Assembly: GCA_963823845.1 (NCBI GenBank)
Contig: CAWGND010000043.1
Coordinates: 53,232-117,231 of the forward strand
Source: Alloacidobacterium sp963823845
GTDB taxonomy: Bacteria; Acidobacteriota; Terriglobia; Terriglobales; Acidobacteriaceae
Direction: 5' to 3'
Length of the DNA stretch: 64,000 nt
Of the stretch, positions 20,101 through 29,491 are shown one piece after another (position 1 is the stretch's first letter; each line of letters begins with the position of its first letter). A program made the position numbers and the translations under genes. The notes below the pieces were generated by a model. That model was not told the DNA's origin, ran no database searches, and saw only the letters and a list, made by a program, of their open reading frames with translations.

Positions 20101-20420
20101 ATGGGCCGCGCACGGTTAACGCGTGGCTCAACCCCAGCGCTTTCCAGCAACTCGATCCCACAATCAACGCAGGGCAGTTTGGCACCGAAGGGCGCAACGT
20201 GAATCTCGGCCCGGCTTATGCCGACTGGGACTTCGCTGCGCTTAAGAATTTCAAGGTGACAGAATCAAAGCAGATCCAGTTCCGCGCGGAGCTGTTTAAC
20301 ATCCTGAACCGCACGAACTTCCGGTTGCCCGACTGCGACATCAGTTCGCCAACATTCAACAATATTCTTTCGGCGCAGGCTCCGCGCCAGGTGCAGTTTG
20401 CGTTGAAGTTTATGTTTTAG
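17103..20420 (+). CDS. Oar-like TonB-dependent receptor with carboxypeptidase-regulatory domain
   Basis: 1105 aa from the ATG starting MKIVCNVLAFVLV, which gives a standard signal peptide cleaved near LSAQQ. Then come a CarboxypepD_reg domain (TGNIRGTVTDPSGAVIQGAAV, GHYRLQVAAKGFEEY), a plug domain (LPLNGRNFSQLGLLQPGV, NNFLIDGANNF, DAISEFRIIT) and a long beta-barrel ending in aromatic FALKFMF, as outer-membrane proteins do. The family imports large substrates or is linked to outer-membrane function; in acidobacteria it often sits near glycosidases. The neighbours here (six-hairpin glycosidase-like, GH92) support uptake of glycan fragments. The substrate is not defined by the sequence. Confidence 0.92.
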   Translation: MKIVCNVLAFVLVACLSLSAQQITGNIRGTVTDPSGAVIQGAAVTARQAETALSRTTTTDRNGNYVLLELPVGHYRLQVAAKGFEEYVQDGITLNVNETASILPHLAIGSEKEQVLVSADAGLIEPTVTSMGEVVQQRELEDLPLNGRNFSQLGLLQPGVVPLTPGIAEAGGSLRAGQAYAVNGQRPESNNFLIDGANNFNGVDGGFVLKPPVDAISEFRIITLNANAEFGNALGSTTNIITRSGTNQVHGTLWEFLRNDVVDANNYFYSGPNKEPLKQNQFGATIGGPIKKDKTFIFGFYEGFRNRQGETGQTTVPSVAQRSGDFSALCPEGFTDGFCNNPENQLFNVLANAPYPNNQVPQDQINSVSQNLLSFFPLPNAGTNLFSTTQILSNNTDQFGIKVDHYLTPSDMLNFNYMFNQLSQVDPLSPGGASVPGFPVGEDQRAQIFVAQETHTFSPTLIAVARFSFLRNKFLFGESENHQPPSSLGFRYEPSLDIAAGPPFIQVNGYSNVGDPITGPRNTYEDVFDYSGSVSWVRGQHTLKFGGGYQHQQINVLQGIATNGFFVFAPFPVTDAFASFLTGQAVVFLQGIGDFSRGIRGNNANLYVQDTYKVSPRFTINAGLRYELPVPYTEIHNRVSLFEPGKKSQVMPNAPVGLLYPGDPGVPSGLIPTDMKAFAPRFGIAWDPNGNGKTLITSAYGIFYEPYYTGQGGPLQAPISAPPFLGTPQVSLPDFADPFNGNPPVVGTFSPSLTNLTLSPTLTLPYTQDWDLNLQQSFGSDWLFEIGYVGTKGTRLPRFIEANPAVFVPGYVDGQPISNSSNADQRRLYSGCTLADPPSSCVFSSTGEIAGIANSAYNALEASMRKQFSHGLSFLLSYTWSKVIDDVSSFNITGSEAKPVAGENDLAQDPFNLAAERGPSLFDARNRFVASYVWDLPFWNHPQNWYQRGLGGWQLDGIATLMSGTPFTVFDSNDVAAQGSAPEITGFSAQRPNLVGNPNNGPRTVNAWLNPSAFQQLDPTINAGQFGTEGRNVNLGPAYADWDFAALKNFKVTESKQIQFRAELFNILNRTNFRLPDCDISSPTFNNILSAQAPRQVQFALKFMF

Positions 20421-20618
20421 CGGGCGTTTACCCGGCCCCTTCTCTCACACGCTGCCCGGACGGGTACGTACCACCACGGCGGGCACCGGCGCGCGGGCAG
20501 ATTCCAGCAGCCACGTTCAGCCACTCAGCAGGCGCCGCTTCCTCGGCCTGCTTGCCGCTGCGGCCGGCATGCAGGTGGCCGCCCTCCATGCGCCGCCTTT
20601 TGTCAACGCGCCGGCTGG

Positions 20619-21601
20619 CTACTCTCGGATCACCAGCTCTGCGAACCTGGGCAGATCGATATTGCCGCCGCTCACCACGCAGACGACCGTGCCGGCCCCG
20701 CATTTGCCGCTGAGGCCAGCTGCTACCGCACAGGCACCGGCGCCTTCTCTGATGACGCGATTTCGCTCCGCTACAAGGCGCATGGCGTTGCGCGTCTCCT
20801 CGAGTGAGGAAACAATGGAGCCGGCGAGCAGATGATGCGCGAGGTCCCACATGCGGGGAAAGACGGACTTCCCCCCGCACCCGTCGACAAACTGGCTTGC
20901 CAGTTGGGGAAACTTTGGGGCGAGCCCGCGGCGAACGACAGCGCGAGCGGAGCCGCCGTCTCCGGCTCAGCCGCGAAGACCCTGGCCTTGTGCCCACGAG
21001 CTCTGAGAGCGGCAGCAATACCGCACGACAAGCCGCCACCGCCGAAGCCGGCCACGACGCAGTCCACATCAGGCAGATCCTCGATGATTTCGAGCCTGAC
21101 CGAGGCATTGCCCGCGATGAACGCGTCATCCTCGAAGGGATGGATAAATGCGCCGTTCATGGCGATATGCCTGCGGTCGGCCAGAGCCTCCCAGCACTGA
21201 TCGAAAGAAGCTTTGACAACCTCTCCGCCCAAACGGCGCACGGCGTCGAACTTGGCTTGCGGAGCCGAATCGATCATGAGGATTTTGCAGGGCACACGAG
21301 CCCGGCGAGCGGCGAGTGCCACGCCCTGGGCAGCGTTGCCAGCACTGACGGTCCACACGCCGTGCCGCCGCTGCTCGTTGGGGAGAAGCCGAACCGCGTT
21401 CCAGGCTCCGCGAATTTTGAATGATCCAATCGGTTGCAGGCACTCTAGCTTCAGATAGATGTCGAAAGGGCCGTCATAGTTCAGACGCACAAGTGGAGTG
21501 TGAATGGCGGCCTCGTAGACGTGCCGGAGCGCCTCGTCGATGAGTGCTGCAGGAATGTTCCTCTCACCCGAACGGTCGCCGGACGCTGGATTCGTCGCCA
21601 T
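20619..21601 (-). pseudogene. threonine/serine dehydratase (PLP-dependent), single frameshift
   Basis: The start chosen is MATNPASGDRSG, just before normal dehydratase sequence (HTPLVRL). The PLP lysine motif GSFKIRGA, the substrate loop SAGNAAQGVA and the phosphate-binding GGGGLSCGI are all present. Near 20895 a one-base shift moves the homology from frame to frame: before it PNWQAS, after it VDGCGGKSVFPRMWDLAHH, continuing through GAGACAVAAGL and CVVSGGNIDL to the stop at 20619. With one base restored it would be about a 327-aa catabolic-type dehydratase deaminating threonine or serine to a 2-oxoacid. As sequenced it is broken; a sequencing error is possible. Confidence 0.82.
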
Positions 21602-21739
21602 AGCCAAGTCAAATATACGCCCGTGGATCTGAGCCCCTTTTCGCTGATCGAACGCCCTATTGCACGGATGACCGGCAACCGGAAAGTTTCGCAGAGCCGG
21701 GCCGAAATGTCCGAGTGGCCGACCACTCACCCAGAACTC

Positions 21740-21985
21740 AGTCAACGAGTGATTTGCGAACGACCCGGCGGTTACACGTCGCATCCAGTGGAGCACATGC
21801 TTCTCTGTCGAGAGTCCGTCTAACGCAGTGTGAGTTCCAAAAACACATCTTGCGCAACTTCTTCAGCCAGAAAGCTGTCGCTCAGAAGCCGTAATGCAAT
21901 GCTGAAGACCATGGACTGGTGCTCCAGCATCAACGTGCGAAAGGAATGATCTTGAGTGTCCAGGTGATCTCCTGCCTTCACTCAT
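21740..21985 (-). pseudogene. ECF sigma factor region-2 fragment, frameshifted
   Basis: Minus-strand reading from about 21985 gives FRTLMLEHQSMVFSIALRLLSDSFLAEEVAQDVFLEL, a typical sigma region 2 with its AEEVAQDVF core. A one-base deletion near 21832 then shifts the frame; restoring it gives HTALDGLSTEKHV followed by LHWMRRVTA, the usual continuation. Homology fades near 21740, before region 4. The scrap lies directly upstream of the dehydratase in the same orientation. It is too short to be functional. Confidence 0.72.
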
Positions 21986-22188
21986 CTATACGACCGCGAC
22001 AAGCTACGAGGATGCAGAAAGATTGGTTGATGGAGATCATCTATTTGCCGAGGATAGATTGCTCATTAGACGATCTAGAAAACAAAGAGCATCGTATATC
22101 GGCGCGTAGTGAGCTAAGGCTCACTCGAAATTGGGTCGCGATTCCCTAGAATCCTCATAGAGCCCGACGCGAGATACAATTCCCGGTA

Positions 22189-24423
22189 ATGACCCGCTTT
22201 GTAACCGCTCTTGCCATACTCACATTGGGATCGCTCTCAAGTTTAGCCGCCTCAAAGGATGCTGTGTCGTACGTGAATCCGTTGATAGGCACTCAGCGCA
22301 GCGCTATCGGATACGGCGGCACCATGCCTTTTGTGACAACGCCGTTCGGCATGACAGATTGGACGCCGCAGACGCGACAGAACAAGATCAGCGTCGTGTC
22401 ATACAACTACGATGACACGACGACCTCGGGGTTCATCGGCACCCATCAACCGGCAATCTGGATGGGAGATTACGGCTATGTAACGGTGATTCCGCAGGTC
22501 GGCGAACTGCGTACCACACCGGAGTCGCGCAAGCTTTCTTATAGCCACGGATCTGAGACCGCGCGGCCGGATTACTATAGTGTTTCGCTGGATGCTGGCA
22601 TGGACGGAAAGATTCAGGCGGAGATGACGGCTACCGAACGCTGTTCAATTCTGCGATTCACTTTTCCGAAGACCGCGGCAGCTCGCGTAATCATCGAAGC
22701 GTCCCGACCTGGAATTGCAGGGATGGCGTCGGTCAATCCTGAAACGCGGGAGATTACAGGCTATAACCCGCATCGGATGGATGCGCACCTGGGACCGTTT
22801 GCACTGCCAAATTTCAAGGGCTACTTCGTGGTCCAATTCCAGCAGCCTCCGGTGGACATGAAAACGTACGGCATGGGCGATGTCAAAGCTGAATCAAGCC
22901 GCGGAGCATACGCGGAGTTCAAGCCCGGGCAGACCATTCAGGTGCGCGTGGGTACATCATTCATCAGCATCGAGCAGGCGCGTGAAAATCTTCAGCGCGA
23001 AATACCCGAATGGAATTTTCAAGCCGTGCAGCAAAACCTCCGCGCTGTGTGGAACGAGAAGTTATCGCGACTTCAGCTCAGCGGGGCGACCGATGAGAAC
23101 AGGACGCTGCTCTACACGGCGATGTATCACGCCCTGCTGTATCCGCGCATCTTCTCTGAATATGGTCACTACTACAGCGCCTTTGACGACACCATCCACG
23201 CCGGAGAAAGCTATACCGCGTACTCAATCTGGGACACGTTCCGTGCTGAGAACAGTCTGCTGACGCTGCTGGCACCGGAGCGCATCGACGGCATGATCAC
23301 CGCCCTTCTCCAGAATTTCAAGGAGGGCGGCTGGATGCCCAAGTGGCCCAATCCGAGCTTCACCAATATCATGATTGCAACGCACGCGGACTCGCTCGTC
23401 GCCGAAGCGTTCAGAAAAGGGTTCCACGGTTTCGATCGGCAGGTGGCATGGCAGGCCGTCTATAAGGACGCGATGACACCGCCGGATGGAGATACCACTC
23501 GCCGATGGCTGGACCGCGAAGAGCATACTCCCTACGAAGCTCGTGCCGGACTCACCTACTACAAGCAGCTTGGCTATATTCCAACTGACAAGATCGATGA
23601 AGCGGCTTCGCGCACCCTGGAGGACAGTTACGACGACTGGTGCGTTGCGCAGATAGCGAAAGCTCTCGGACGACCGGAGGATTACCCCTTCTTCCTGAAG
23701 CGATCTTTGAACGACCGCAACCTCTACAATCCCGCCCTTGGACTCATGAACGGCAAGACGTCGGACGGCAAGTGGGCGCCCATCGGTGGCGGCAGGGACG
23801 ACAACGGCACTCGGTCCATCTCCGGATGGACGGAAGGCGACGCCTGGGTCTATACGTGGTCGCCACTGCACGACCAGGCAGGATTGATCCAGTTGATGGG
23901 CGGAGCGGAAAACTATGACGCGAAGCTCGACCAGCACTTCAGTGGCGGTCATAACGTGCACAACAACGAGCCGAGCCATCACTACGGCTACTTGTATGAC
24001 TTTGGCGGACAGCCGTGGAAGACTCAGGCGATGGTGCGCAAGATTGCCGCGAAGGAATATGACGCAACCCCGGGCGGCCTCGATGGAGATGACGATTGCG
24101 GCCAGATGTCGGCCTGGCTTCTGTTTACAGCGATGGGCTTTTATCCCGTCAATCCCGCGAGCGGAGAATACATGATTGGAAGCCCGATGTACGGGCAGAT
24201 CTCACTCACACTGGCGAATGGAAATGCCTTCCACGTTGAAGCGAGCAACAACTCAGCGGAGAATGTCTATATTCAATCGGCGAGCCTTAACGGAAAGTCG
24301 CTCGACATTCCGGTTATCACGTGGGAGCAGATCCAGGCTGGAGGAACCCTGCACTTCGTCATGGGGTCGAAGCCGTCGGAGTGGGGCAGTAAGTGGAGGC
24401 CTGCCCTCATTTCGGCTAACTAG
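22189..24423 (+). CDS. GH92 family alpha-mannosidase, secreted
   Basis: 744 aa with a signal peptide (LAILTLGSLSSLAASK). GH92 hallmarks are clear: YVNPLIGT at the mature N-terminus, the TPFGMTDWTPQT segment, SIWDTFRAENSLLTLL, and HNNEPSHHYGYLYDF carrying the predicted general-acid Glu. GGLDGDDDCGQMSAWLLF carries the Asp residues of the calcium/base site, and a YMIGSP strand closes the protein. GH92 enzymes are calcium-dependent exo-acting alpha-mannosidases, mostly alpha-1,2. Length is normal and no frameshift is seen. Together with the receptor at 17.1 kb it suggests use of mannose-containing glycans. Confidence 0.93.
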   Translation: MTRFVTALAILTLGSLSSLAASKDAVSYVNPLIGTQRSAIGYGGTMPFVTTPFGMTDWTPQTRQNKISVVSYNYDDTTTSGFIGTHQPAIWMGDYGYVTVIPQVGELRTTPESRKLSYSHGSETARPDYYSVSLDAGMDGKIQAEMTATERCSILRFTFPKTAAARVIIEASRPGIAGMASVNPETREITGYNPHRMDAHLGPFALPNFKGYFVVQFQQPPVDMKTYGMGDVKAESSRGAYAEFKPGQTIQVRVGTSFISIEQARENLQREIPEWNFQAVQQNLRAVWNEKLSRLQLSGATDENRTLLYTAMYHALLYPRIFSEYGHYYSAFDDTIHAGESYTAYSIWDTFRAENSLLTLLAPERIDGMITALLQNFKEGGWMPKWPNPSFTNIMIATHADSLVAEAFRKGFHGFDRQVAWQAVYKDAMTPPDGDTTRRWLDREEHTPYEARAGLTYYKQLGYIPTDKIDEAASRTLEDSYDDWCVAQIAKALGRPEDYPFFLKRSLNDRNLYNPALGLMNGKTSDGKWAPIGGGRDDNGTRSISGWTEGDAWVYTWSPLHDQAGLIQLMGGAENYDAKLDQHFSGGHNVHNNEPSHHYGYLYDFGGQPWKTQAMVRKIAAKEYDATPGGLDGDDDCGQMSAWLLFTAMGFYPVNPASGEYMIGSPMYGQISLTLANGNAFHVEASNNSAENVYIQSASLNGKSLDIPVITWEQIQAGGTLHFVMGSKPSEWGSKWRPALISAN

Positions 24424-24578
24424 ACAGATTTTCTGACAACCTCGCAGATCATTTGCCGGTACTATCCCTCGGTGCCTTAGCCGAGGCTTTCCGCCCATAA
24501 GTTCAAGAACTCAATCAGTTGGTGAGGGGAGTGGAAGCATACGTCGGCTATTGTCTCTCGCATTTCGGACAAGTGACC

Positions 24579-24734
24579 GTCTTTTCCCGCGCGCAGAGCG
24601 GCGGCGGCGAGAGGAAAATGGCTCTCATTGGGGCTGGCGATCACGACCAGATCGACATGCGGATGAGTCGGCACTTCCTCGGCGGAACAGACGAGGAAGC
24701 CGGGATACGTTGTCTCCACGATCTCCGTTTGCGG
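24579..24734 (-). pseudogene. Gfo/Idh/MocA oxidoreductase fragment
   Basis: Minus-strand frame contains VDLVVIASPNESHFPLAAAALRAGKD, the end of the NAD(P)-binding Rossmann half of Gfo/Idh/MocA sugar dehydrogenases. The usual continuation (a KP motif with the catalytic Lys) is missing; the sequence becomes unrelated after GKD. The dinucleotide-binding GxGxxG N-terminus is also absent. It is a scrap of about 50 codons. Confidence 0.65.
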
Positions 24735-25210
24735 GATCCTATTACACTCAGCGTCAGACCTGGCACCGACTGGATCAGTGGAGCATGGAAGGTTTTTCCA
24801 GCCCTACGCGAATCGTCTTATCGTTTCCGGTCATGCATTCAGGGTAAGCTGTCCGGATCTCTCTCGACAGCATCGGAACGACAGGCTCTGCGCATTGTCC
24901 CAGGTATGCTGGCCTGCGCGTAAAGTCGATTGATGCCAAATCACCAACTCACTCAACGAGAAACCGAACCACCTCGACGAGTAGTCGCCTTCGACAAAGG
25001 AGCAACCTGCTGTCAGCCCAAGATGTGCCGGCCGATAGCTTAAAAAGTCGGATCGAACTAGCGTACGTTGATCGGCGACTGCTTGCCGGGGGGAGTGGTT
25101 TGCGGTCTTTTCATGGCCCGCAAGCGCTGCGTGCATTTGGTGTGCGCTGCAACAACAGAACATCGTCGAAACCGTAGATTCTTATAAGCGCCATCGAATC
25201 GATTGATCTT
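24735..25210. other. intergenic stretch with one dispersed repeat
   Basis: About 475 bp before the lactonase-fold gene. Apart from the 30-bp repeat at 24931-24960, I see nothing convincing; open frames here are not protein-like. Confidence 0.4.
24931..24960. repeat. 30-bp dispersed repeat, copy 1
   Basis: TGATGCCAAAT, two variable bases, then CCAACTCACTCA, two variable bases and GAG. A second copy with about 26 of 30 identical bases occurs in the same orientation at 61776-61805. Function unknown. Confidence 0.45.
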
Positions 25211-26440
25211 ATGAGAAATACAAATCGTACTGACATCTGGTCCCGCCGGGACTTCATCAAGGTCGCAGCTCCTGGTGTACTCGGGCATTTCAGTTCAAGA
25301 CGAGGACTGGCGGCGGGCGCGAAGCACGGCGGAGTATTCGCATATGTGGGTTCCTACACAAATGTAGTCGATGGCGGAGCCAACGGCGAGGGAATCTATC
25401 GTTTCGAAATGGAGGCTCGCACGGGCGCGTTGACAGCCCGAAAGCTGGTTGCCAAAGCACCCAATCCTTCCTGGATCGTGATTCATCCTTCGAAGAAATA
25501 TCTTTACACGGTCAATGAGATCGTCAATCAGGAAAGCGGCGCGGTGAGCGCGTATACGATTGAACCGGCAACCGGTGACTTGACTCTTCTGAACATGGTC
25601 AGTTCCGAGGGCAGAGGGCCGGCCCACATGAGCCTGGATGCTTCAGGCAAGTACGCGTTTGTTGCGAATTACGCGGGCGGCACGATCGCTGTGCTTCCGA
25701 TTCTGGAGGGAGGAAGATTGGGGGCAGCTACGGATGTTCACCACGATCTCGGATCGGTGGGCGCCAAATCCGCAACCAACGCTCCGCCGGGAAGCTTTGC
25801 GATCAGCGGCCACGATGCGCCTCACGCGCACATGATCGCGCCTGACCCCGGGAATCGATTTGTTCTTTCTGTCGATCTTGGACAGGACAGGATCTATGTG
25901 TATCGCTTCGACAGCGACAGCGGGAAACTGAGTCCTTCGGAAGCCGAGCCTTTCGTTTCCTTTCCATCGGGAAATGGACCGCGTCATTTTGTCTTCCATC
26001 CGAACGCCCGCTGGATATATGTGCTCGGCGAAGAGTCGTCCACCATTGCGTTCTTCCATTACGACGCTACGCGTGGAGTCCTGACTTTACAACAAACCAT
26101 TTCGTCGTTGCCGGAGCGATTTGCGGGGACGAACTTCACCTCTGAAGTGGTCATCTCGCCAGATGGCCGGTTCCTTTATGCTGCCAATCGCCTGCATGAT
26201 ACGATCGCGATTTGTGCCATCGATAGCAACGGTAAGCTCACGCTCATTGGCGAAGTCTCGACGATGGGAGATTATCCTCGGCACTGCACCTTCGATCCAA
26301 GCGGCAAGTTTTTTTACGTGTGTAATCAGCGTAGTGATAGCATCACCTGCTTTAAAGTGCAGCGTCAGACAGGACTACTTTCGTTCACTGGCCTGTATAC
26401 AGCCGTTGGAAGTCCGTCGATCGTGACTTTTCTCTCTTAA
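25211..26440 (+). CDS. lactonase-fold (PF10282) seven-bladed propeller protein, Tat-exported
   Basis: 409 aa. The leader WSRRDFIKVAAPGVLG is a twin-arginine signal. The body matches the lactonase family: YVGSYTN, WIVIHPSKKYLYTVNE, GRGPAHMSLDASGKYAFVAN, HDAPHAHMIAPDPGNRF and NGPRHFVFHPNARWIYVLGE at regular propeller spacing. Some members hydrolyse 6-phosphogluconolactone in the cytoplasm, but a Tat leader puts this one outside, so a different lactone or a binding role is more likely. It sits in the glycan-use region after the GH92 gene. Confidence 0.82.
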   Translation: MRNTNRTDIWSRRDFIKVAAPGVLGHFSSRRGLAAGAKHGGVFAYVGSYTNVVDGGANGEGIYRFEMEARTGALTARKLVAKAPNPSWIVIHPSKKYLYTVNEIVNQESGAVSAYTIEPATGDLTLLNMVSSEGRGPAHMSLDASGKYAFVANYAGGTIAVLPILEGGRLGAATDVHHDLGSVGAKSATNAPPGSFAISGHDAPHAHMIAPDPGNRFVLSVDLGQDRIYVYRFDSDSGKLSPSEAEPFVSFPSGNGPRHFVFHPNARWIYVLGEESSTIAFFHYDATRGVLTLQQTISSLPERFAGTNFTSEVVISPDGRFLYAANRLHDTIAICAIDSNGKLTLIGEVSTMGDYPRHCTFDPSGKFFYVCNQRSDSITCFKVQRQTGLLSFTGLYTAVGSPSIVTFLS

Positions 26441-26467
26441 ATAGTGCTTCCCTGTTGGAATGTCTTC

Positions 26468-26776
26468 ATGTGGATTAGAGCGTGGATTTTGATGGCTGCG
26501 TGTTTTCTCTATACCGTGGCGGTGTACAGTCAGACGAGCGTATACCAGCTACGCATCTATAAACTCCACGCAGGTAACGAGCGCACTCCATCAACCCTTC
26601 AGCGAGCAGTGCATGCCGCTCATGCGACGCTAAGGTTTCGATATTGTGTTCACGAGCCAAAGCGAAGAGCCAGGGCACGAGGAGTTTGTTCATCTCCTGA
26701 GCTGGAAAGATCGCAACACAGAGGCCTCCGCCTAGTGGAACCTCCTTGCAGACCCCGAATGGATAAGGATTAAAAG
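26468..26776 (+). pseudogene. NIPSNAP family protein, frameshifted with two stops
   Basis: The start MWIRAWILMAACFLYTVAVYSQ is a signal peptide followed by VYQLRIYKLHAGNER, the NIPSNAP opening strand. After a frameshift near 26585 the homology continues in another frame (HQPFSEQCMPLM, GFDIVFTSQSEEPGHEEFVHLLSWKD, WNLLADPEWIRIK), interrupted by TAA after LMRR and TAG after TEASA. Two stops plus a shift make a sequencing artefact unlikely. Secreted NIPSNAP proteins have no settled function. Confidence 0.75.
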
Positions 26777-27067
26777 ACGACCTCGGCGCAGTGGGGTGAT
26801 CTTGTAGATGGTGTTCCGGGTTGCTCGCTGGATATGCTGCCTACACGCCCAAACCATCTCTCGTGCCCTGAGCAGACACTGGATGAAACCTAATAAATTG
26901 TTCGATTGTGAACGGGTGGTTTCCATGAGTGGACACATGCTCCTACTTCTTTCGGCTAACTCATTGATTTGAAAGAGCAGCTTTCGGTTGTCGAACTGCT
27001 GATTCTAATTTGGAGTCCGAAATGGTTTCGGATGACTGAGTAAATTCAAAAGTAAGAGAGGTCCAAC

Positions 27068-27946
27068 ATGCGGCGATTCACAGTCTTTGCGACAACCTTT
27101 GCCCTGATAGTTTTCTCCGCTAAATTTCTACCCGGCCATAACCCCAGCATGGGGCATGTGGCATTTGCCGCCGAAAACTGGACCACCGGCGATTGCCCCG
27201 ATGACAGTAGTCATCACGGAAATTGGAGTTGGAATCATCAGGACCGTGCTTGCGAACTTCGAGCGACGACAATTTCTGGCAGCAGTCATCTGAACGTTTC
27301 CAGCGTGAATGGCGGAATACAAGTCATCGGCGAAGATCGGAATGATATTTCGGTTGAGGCGCGCGTGAATGCCTGGGCGGGGTCATCCTCGGAAGCAAAG
27401 GATATCCTTCGGCAGGTGGACATCGAAACCTCCAATAATTCCATCCGCGATATCGGGCCCCGTTTTCATACCGGTAACAAGGGCTACAGCATCGACTATA
27501 AGCTTCGCGTTCCTCGCAGCCTGTCGGTTGATCTCAAAAGCACTAATGGCGGCATCAACATTGCCCACCTGGACAGCGAGGTTACCTTTGACACCACCAA
27601 CGGCGGAGTACAACTGGCGGACCTTGCCGGCGACGTGCATGGCCAAACCGTTAACGGTGGCTTATCGGTTCAGCTTACCGGCGACCGCTGGCGCGGCAAA
27701 GGATTGAATGCCGAAACAACTAATGGCGGTGTCGTGTTGAGCGTGCCTGAGGGCTATTCAGCCCATCTGGAAACGGGAACGGTGAATGGTGGGTTCGTTC
27801 TCACCTTCCCCATCAAAGTTAATGGCGATCTCAGTAATAAACATCTCTCATTTGATTTGGGTAATGGTGGACCAACGATTCATGTAGAGACAACCAATGG
27901 CGGCGTGAGTATCAACCACGAAAAAGGTGCTCAAGAGTTCATGTAA
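27068..27946 (+). CDS. secreted DUF4097-type beta-strand repeat protein
   Basis: 292 aa; GAGAGG lies upstream of the ATG, and a signal-like hydrophobic N-terminus runs to about residue 36 (HVAFAAENW). The body is a ladder of short strands with a recurring NGG turn (VNGGIQVIGED, STNGGINIAH, TTNGGVQLADL, TVNGGLSVQL, TTNGGVVLSV, TTNGGVSINH), as in DUF4097 putative-adhesin beta-solenoids. There is no enzymatic motif. These genes often accompany regulators, and a LytTR regulator gene follows here. Role unknown. Confidence 0.8.
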   Translation: MRRFTVFATTFALIVFSAKFLPGHNPSMGHVAFAAENWTTGDCPDDSSHHGNWSWNHQDRACELRATTISGSSHLNVSSVNGGIQVIGEDRNDISVEARVNAWAGSSSEAKDILRQVDIETSNNSIRDIGPRFHTGNKGYSIDYKLRVPRSLSVDLKSTNGGINIAHLDSEVTFDTTNGGVQLADLAGDVHGQTVNGGLSVQLTGDRWRGKGLNAETTNGGVVLSVPEGYSAHLETGTVNGGFVLTFPIKVNGDLSNKHLSFDLGNGGPTIHVETTNGGVSINHEKGAQEFM

Positions 27947-28053
27947 CGAGAAACCTGTGAGCTGGCTGAGAAGCAATGTCGACGAATAGCTCCAATGGTT
28001 GTTTTCGTGTCTACTCGAAACGCTGCCTCTTCGATGGACCGGAAAGGACTCCC

Positions 28054-28838
28054 ATGCCCCTGTCCGCGTCTGAAGGCCTTTGCATTATGGTAGCCGACGA
28101 CGAAGCGCCAGCTAGGCAACGGATCATCGATCTGTTGCGCCGCGATTCGCAGGTGGCCGCAATCATAGAGGCGTCCGACGGACTCTCCGCGGTGGAGATC
28201 ATTCTGAACCGAAGGCCCGATCTGGTATTTCTCGACGTACAGATGCCGGAACTGAATGGACTGGAGGTCATCGCTGAAGTGGGAACTGAATACATGCCGT
28301 TGACTGACTTTGTGACCGCCTACGATGAGCATGCAATTCGCCTTTCGAAGCAAATGCGCTTGACTATCTCCCGAAGCCGTTCAGCGACGAGCGCTTTGAG
28401 ATGACCATGGCTCGCGTCAGCGTGCGGATGGATGAACGCAGCGTGCAGGAGTTTGGACAGCGCATTCTTCGCATGGTTTCCGCAGCGCCCGCAGGGACTT
28501 TGCCGCTGGACCGTCTGGTGGTGAAATCCGGAGGTTCAACCCGCTTCGCACGGGTGGCCGATATCGACTGGATCGAAGCTGCAGGCGTTTATGCGAAGCT
28601 GTACATCGGAGGAAAGGAGCTGTTGTACCGGGCCGCACTGCACGAGCTCGCCGAGAGGCTCGATCCCATTCGTTTTGTCCGCGTCGATCGTTCGGCTATC
28701 GTCAATATCGAAAGCATCCTGCGCCTGGAGCCGATCTCCCATGGCGAATTTGAAGTAATCCTGAAAGACGGTTCGAGATCGAGAATCAGCAGAACCAATC
28801 GCTCGCAGCTGGAAAAGAGATTGGGACAATCGCTGTAG
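28054..28838 (+). pseudogene. LytTR-type response regulator, one frameshift between receiver and DNA-binding domain
   Basis: The start MPLSASEGLC has AAGGA six bases upstream. Residues to about 95 form a receiver (IMVADDEAPARQRII, acceptor Asp in LVFLDVQMPELNG). Near 28341 the frame breaks. One base restored gives FEANALDYLPKPFSDERFEM, the normal receiver end with the KP lysine. The second frame continues to the LytTR domain (VKSGGSTRFARVADIDWIEAAG, FVRVDRSAIVNIESI, SRTNRSQLEKRL). It would bind DNA after phosphorylation by a LytS-type kinase. As sequenced it would make a receiver only; internal starts could still yield the free LytTR domain (from about 28401). Confidence 0.8.
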
Positions 28839-29491
28839 TCCGCTCCGCGATGCGGGACTGGGAGACATGTCATGACGGAGCGGGGCTGTGATGGTGATGA
28901 GAAAGATCTACGTAAAATGCGCGGAGACGGTAATCGAAGCAGTTCGACTGTAGATCAGCACGTCGGCCGGTTAGTGGCAGGATGTAGTCGCCTGGACACG
29001 ACAACAAGAACACGATGCCAAGGAACATCAGGCGATAGTCGTTGGCTCCGAATCGGCGAATTAGTCAGGACGCCCGTGGCATATACGGCAAAATTGTTGG
29101 CATCGCCAAAACTGGCCGGAAGCGATCCAATTCGAAGAAGCGTCGGCAACTCGCGCGATCGATGCTCCGAACACCTAAGTCGCCTCTACTTCCGGCGCTT
29201 CTCCTCGGCCGTGCGATGACCCGCTTCCCGGGACTACCCGCCCTGCCAACCTCGACCGTCTCGCTCACAAGGCCGTCGTCGGCCAGATCAAGCCGCATGT
29301 CCACACGGCGAGAACCGGACGCTTACTGTTTAATCAGATTTTGGACCAGTTGTTTCGTTTGAGGTCCGAACCAACGGGAACATGTGCGCAACGATTTTCA
29401 CGAAAGTGAGAGCTACATTCTTCTACATCGGAAATCGAAAGGGGAATGGGAAGATGACAACTGGGAGGGAAAAATTGAAACCGCTAATACT
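28839..29491. other. non-coding or decayed stretch, nothing recognised
   Basis: About 650 bp between the LytTR gene and the end of the kinase gene. Several short open frames exist on both strands, but none shows recognisable motifs, a good start site or consistent composition. I see no RNA gene. Confidence 0.4.

Noticed and set aside
20428..21129. 233-codon minus-strand frame over the dehydratase
   Set aside because: Arg-rich off-frame reading of the dehydratase; the real protein is in the other two frames.
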